From assembly GCA_920105625.2 (NCBI GenBank), contig OV050030.1:106981698-107045697 (forward strand): a DNA stretch of 64,000 nucleotides, read 5' to 3'. The stretch is from Clusia tigrina. Taxonomy: Eukaryota; Arthropoda; Insecta; Diptera; Clusiidae. The first letter of the stretch is position 1. Every line of letters starts with the position of its first letter. The translations under genes were made by a program, and so were the position numbers. The notes beneath the pieces were generated by a model that did no database searches, had not been told where the DNA came from, and saw only the letters and a program-made list of their open reading frames with translations. This document shows, in pieces, positions 62,994 to 64,000 of this stretch.

Positions 62994-63620
62994 TCCCCGG
63001 AAGTGTGTTTCTATTAGGGCGTCTAGAGTGTCGGTTTCAGAGTCAGTCCAGGTACTTCTGAATACATTCCAGAGCCCGAGGGGTGGTATTGAGAATCCTC
63101 CGGAGTCTACTTGTCTCGGACGAGCTTTCTATGTGGCCACAGAAGTCTCGCCAAGACGCTCGTTTGGATCTCCTAACCATATACTTGAGTTCCCTTTGTT
63201 TGTCTTTGAAAGGGAGCCAGTCATTTGTAGCTTTGGCTCTGTTGAAGAGCTTGCGGCATTCTTTTCGTAGCTCAGCAATTTCCGAATTCCACCAAGGGGG
63301 TTTGGGTTTCCCTCTAGGCTTCGGGAAGTTGCAGGCTGGTTTGGCAGCAGAGTTGCTGTAATGGTTTGTAGTGCTGTAATGGTTTTAACAGCTCGATCTA
63401 TATCGAGGTAATTGTTGATAGTGGGAGGAGTCGACTGCAGGCCCGACTCCATAATGGCCTGGAATCTTGTCCAGTCAGTCCTGCGAAATGCGGCAACTCG
63501 AAATAAGATGAGACGAGTAATTATTGCCAAGGGTGAGATCGAGAACCTCCCTTCTATTTGAGGTAATGAAGGTTGGCTCTCTCCCCTTGTTAGCAATGAC
63601 TAAGTCGTTAGTAAGAATGA
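62994..63620 (-). pseudogene. Element I endonuclease-RT linker
   Basis: 63596-63129 has WTRFQAIMESGLQSTPPTIN and a Ser/Pro-rich region. It continues the endonuclease after a frameshift near 63480, then links to RT after another near 63125. Confidence 0.7.
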
Positions 63621-64000
63621 AATCAAAGAGTGCCTCACCCCGCTCGTTGGTGTCCGTGCTGCCCCACACCTCGTGATGGGCATTGGCATCGGCCCCGATG
63701 AATACCGGGATGCGCTTTCTGTTAGCCTCCGCTACCAGCAGCTTTAAAGTATCCGGAGGCAGCGTCAGCCGGTGGTCGTGCGCCATGTAGCTGCTGACGA
63801 TCCATGTAGCCATGGTGTGGGTGGAAATAACCATAGCTACATTATCCTTGTCGCTGAACCTGTGAAGAAGAAGAGCGTTAATGTTGTTCTTAACAAGAAT
63901 ACAGGCTCTGGGTTTACCTTGATCCTGCACGAATTCTGTGCGGTATCCGCTTATGGTGAGTCCGCGAACCTAATCATTTACGACCCACGGTTCTTGGACC
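63475..64000 (-). pseudogene. Element I endonuclease, partial
   Basis: The frame includes ACILVKNNINALLLHRFSDK, VSSYMAHDHRLTLPPDTLKL, VFIGADANAHHEVWGSTDTN (metal-site motif) and EPTFITSNRREVLDLTLGNN, ending by shift near 63475. The N-terminal catalytic Asn and Glu lie beyond the window. It cuts target DNA for insertion. Confidence 0.87.

Larger units (their letters stand above)
60488..64000 (-). mobile_element. LOA-like retrotransposon I, runs off right edge
   Basis: Minus strand: endonuclease (63475 to beyond 64000), RT (62031-63100), RT tail (61639-61938), RNase H plus zinc tail (60595-61560), and a (TAGG/CCTA)n end at 60488-60511. Frames are long; shifts near 63480, a duplication at 62030 and a break near 61600. 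It is the best-preserved LOA-like copy. ORF1 lies beyond the window. Confidence 0.9.

Noticed and set aside
1..64000. CRISPR arrays, defence systems, operons, biosynthetic clusters
   Set aside because: Nothing of this kind was seen; the content is eukaryotic transposable elements throughout.

Overview
The window is a repeat-dominated stretch of an insect nuclear genome. It is AT-rich. It is packed with jockey-clade and RNase H-bearing (I group, LOA-like) non-LTR retrotransposons, Ty3/gypsy elements of the 17.6/297 type, a Pao/BEL element, a Tc1/mariner element, a Transib-like (RAG1-related) remnant and a tRNA-derived SINE. This mix points to a dipteran, perhaps a tephritid-like fly; the species guess is inference. 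There are no bacterial operons, CRISPR arrays or rRNA genes. Almost every coding region is a broken transposable-element (TE) gene. One terminal-exon-like ORF (40422-40825) may be a host gene.

Layout. 1-3503: LINE ORF1 running off the left edge, jockey fragments, a SINE with target-site duplication (1454-1634), and a plus-strand gag fragment. 3504-13058: two Ty3/gypsy elements on the minus strand. The second (7070-13058) has gag, pol and env remnants, a 361-bp 3' LTR and a truncated 5' LTR. 13059-15640: exon-like ORF and mostly non-coding DNA. 15640-24236: minus-strand LOA-like element A, a gag fragment, jockey J1, a plus-strand LOA ORF1 fragment and jockey J5. 24297-31312: two head-to-tail plus-strand LOA-like elements, B (nearly full length, poly-A tail) and C (internally deleted, TACC-type tail). 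31519-35195: jockey pieces and LOA-like D. 35650-36985: Transib-like transposase remnant on the minus strand. 37005-40090: jockey J2 split by a complete mariner (37779-39055). 40422-40825: possible host exon. 41186-44907: a well-bounded short-LTR gypsy element with target duplication and tRNA-Leu-type primer site. 44945-48060: another gypsy fragment and LOA-like H. 48840-53075: Pao/BEL element. 53121-59215: jockey J3 and J4. 59312-59538: BEL solo-LTR fragment. 59915-60426: second candidate Transib-type fragment. 60488-64000: LOA-like I, running off the right edge.

The region is a graveyard of nested and juxtaposed insertions. Frameshifts, nonsense codons and internal deletions mean no element looks fully autonomous. 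Gypsy-G and LOA-like I have the longest intact frames and look youngest. The mariner insertion can be dated relative to J2 because J3 preserves the empty site.
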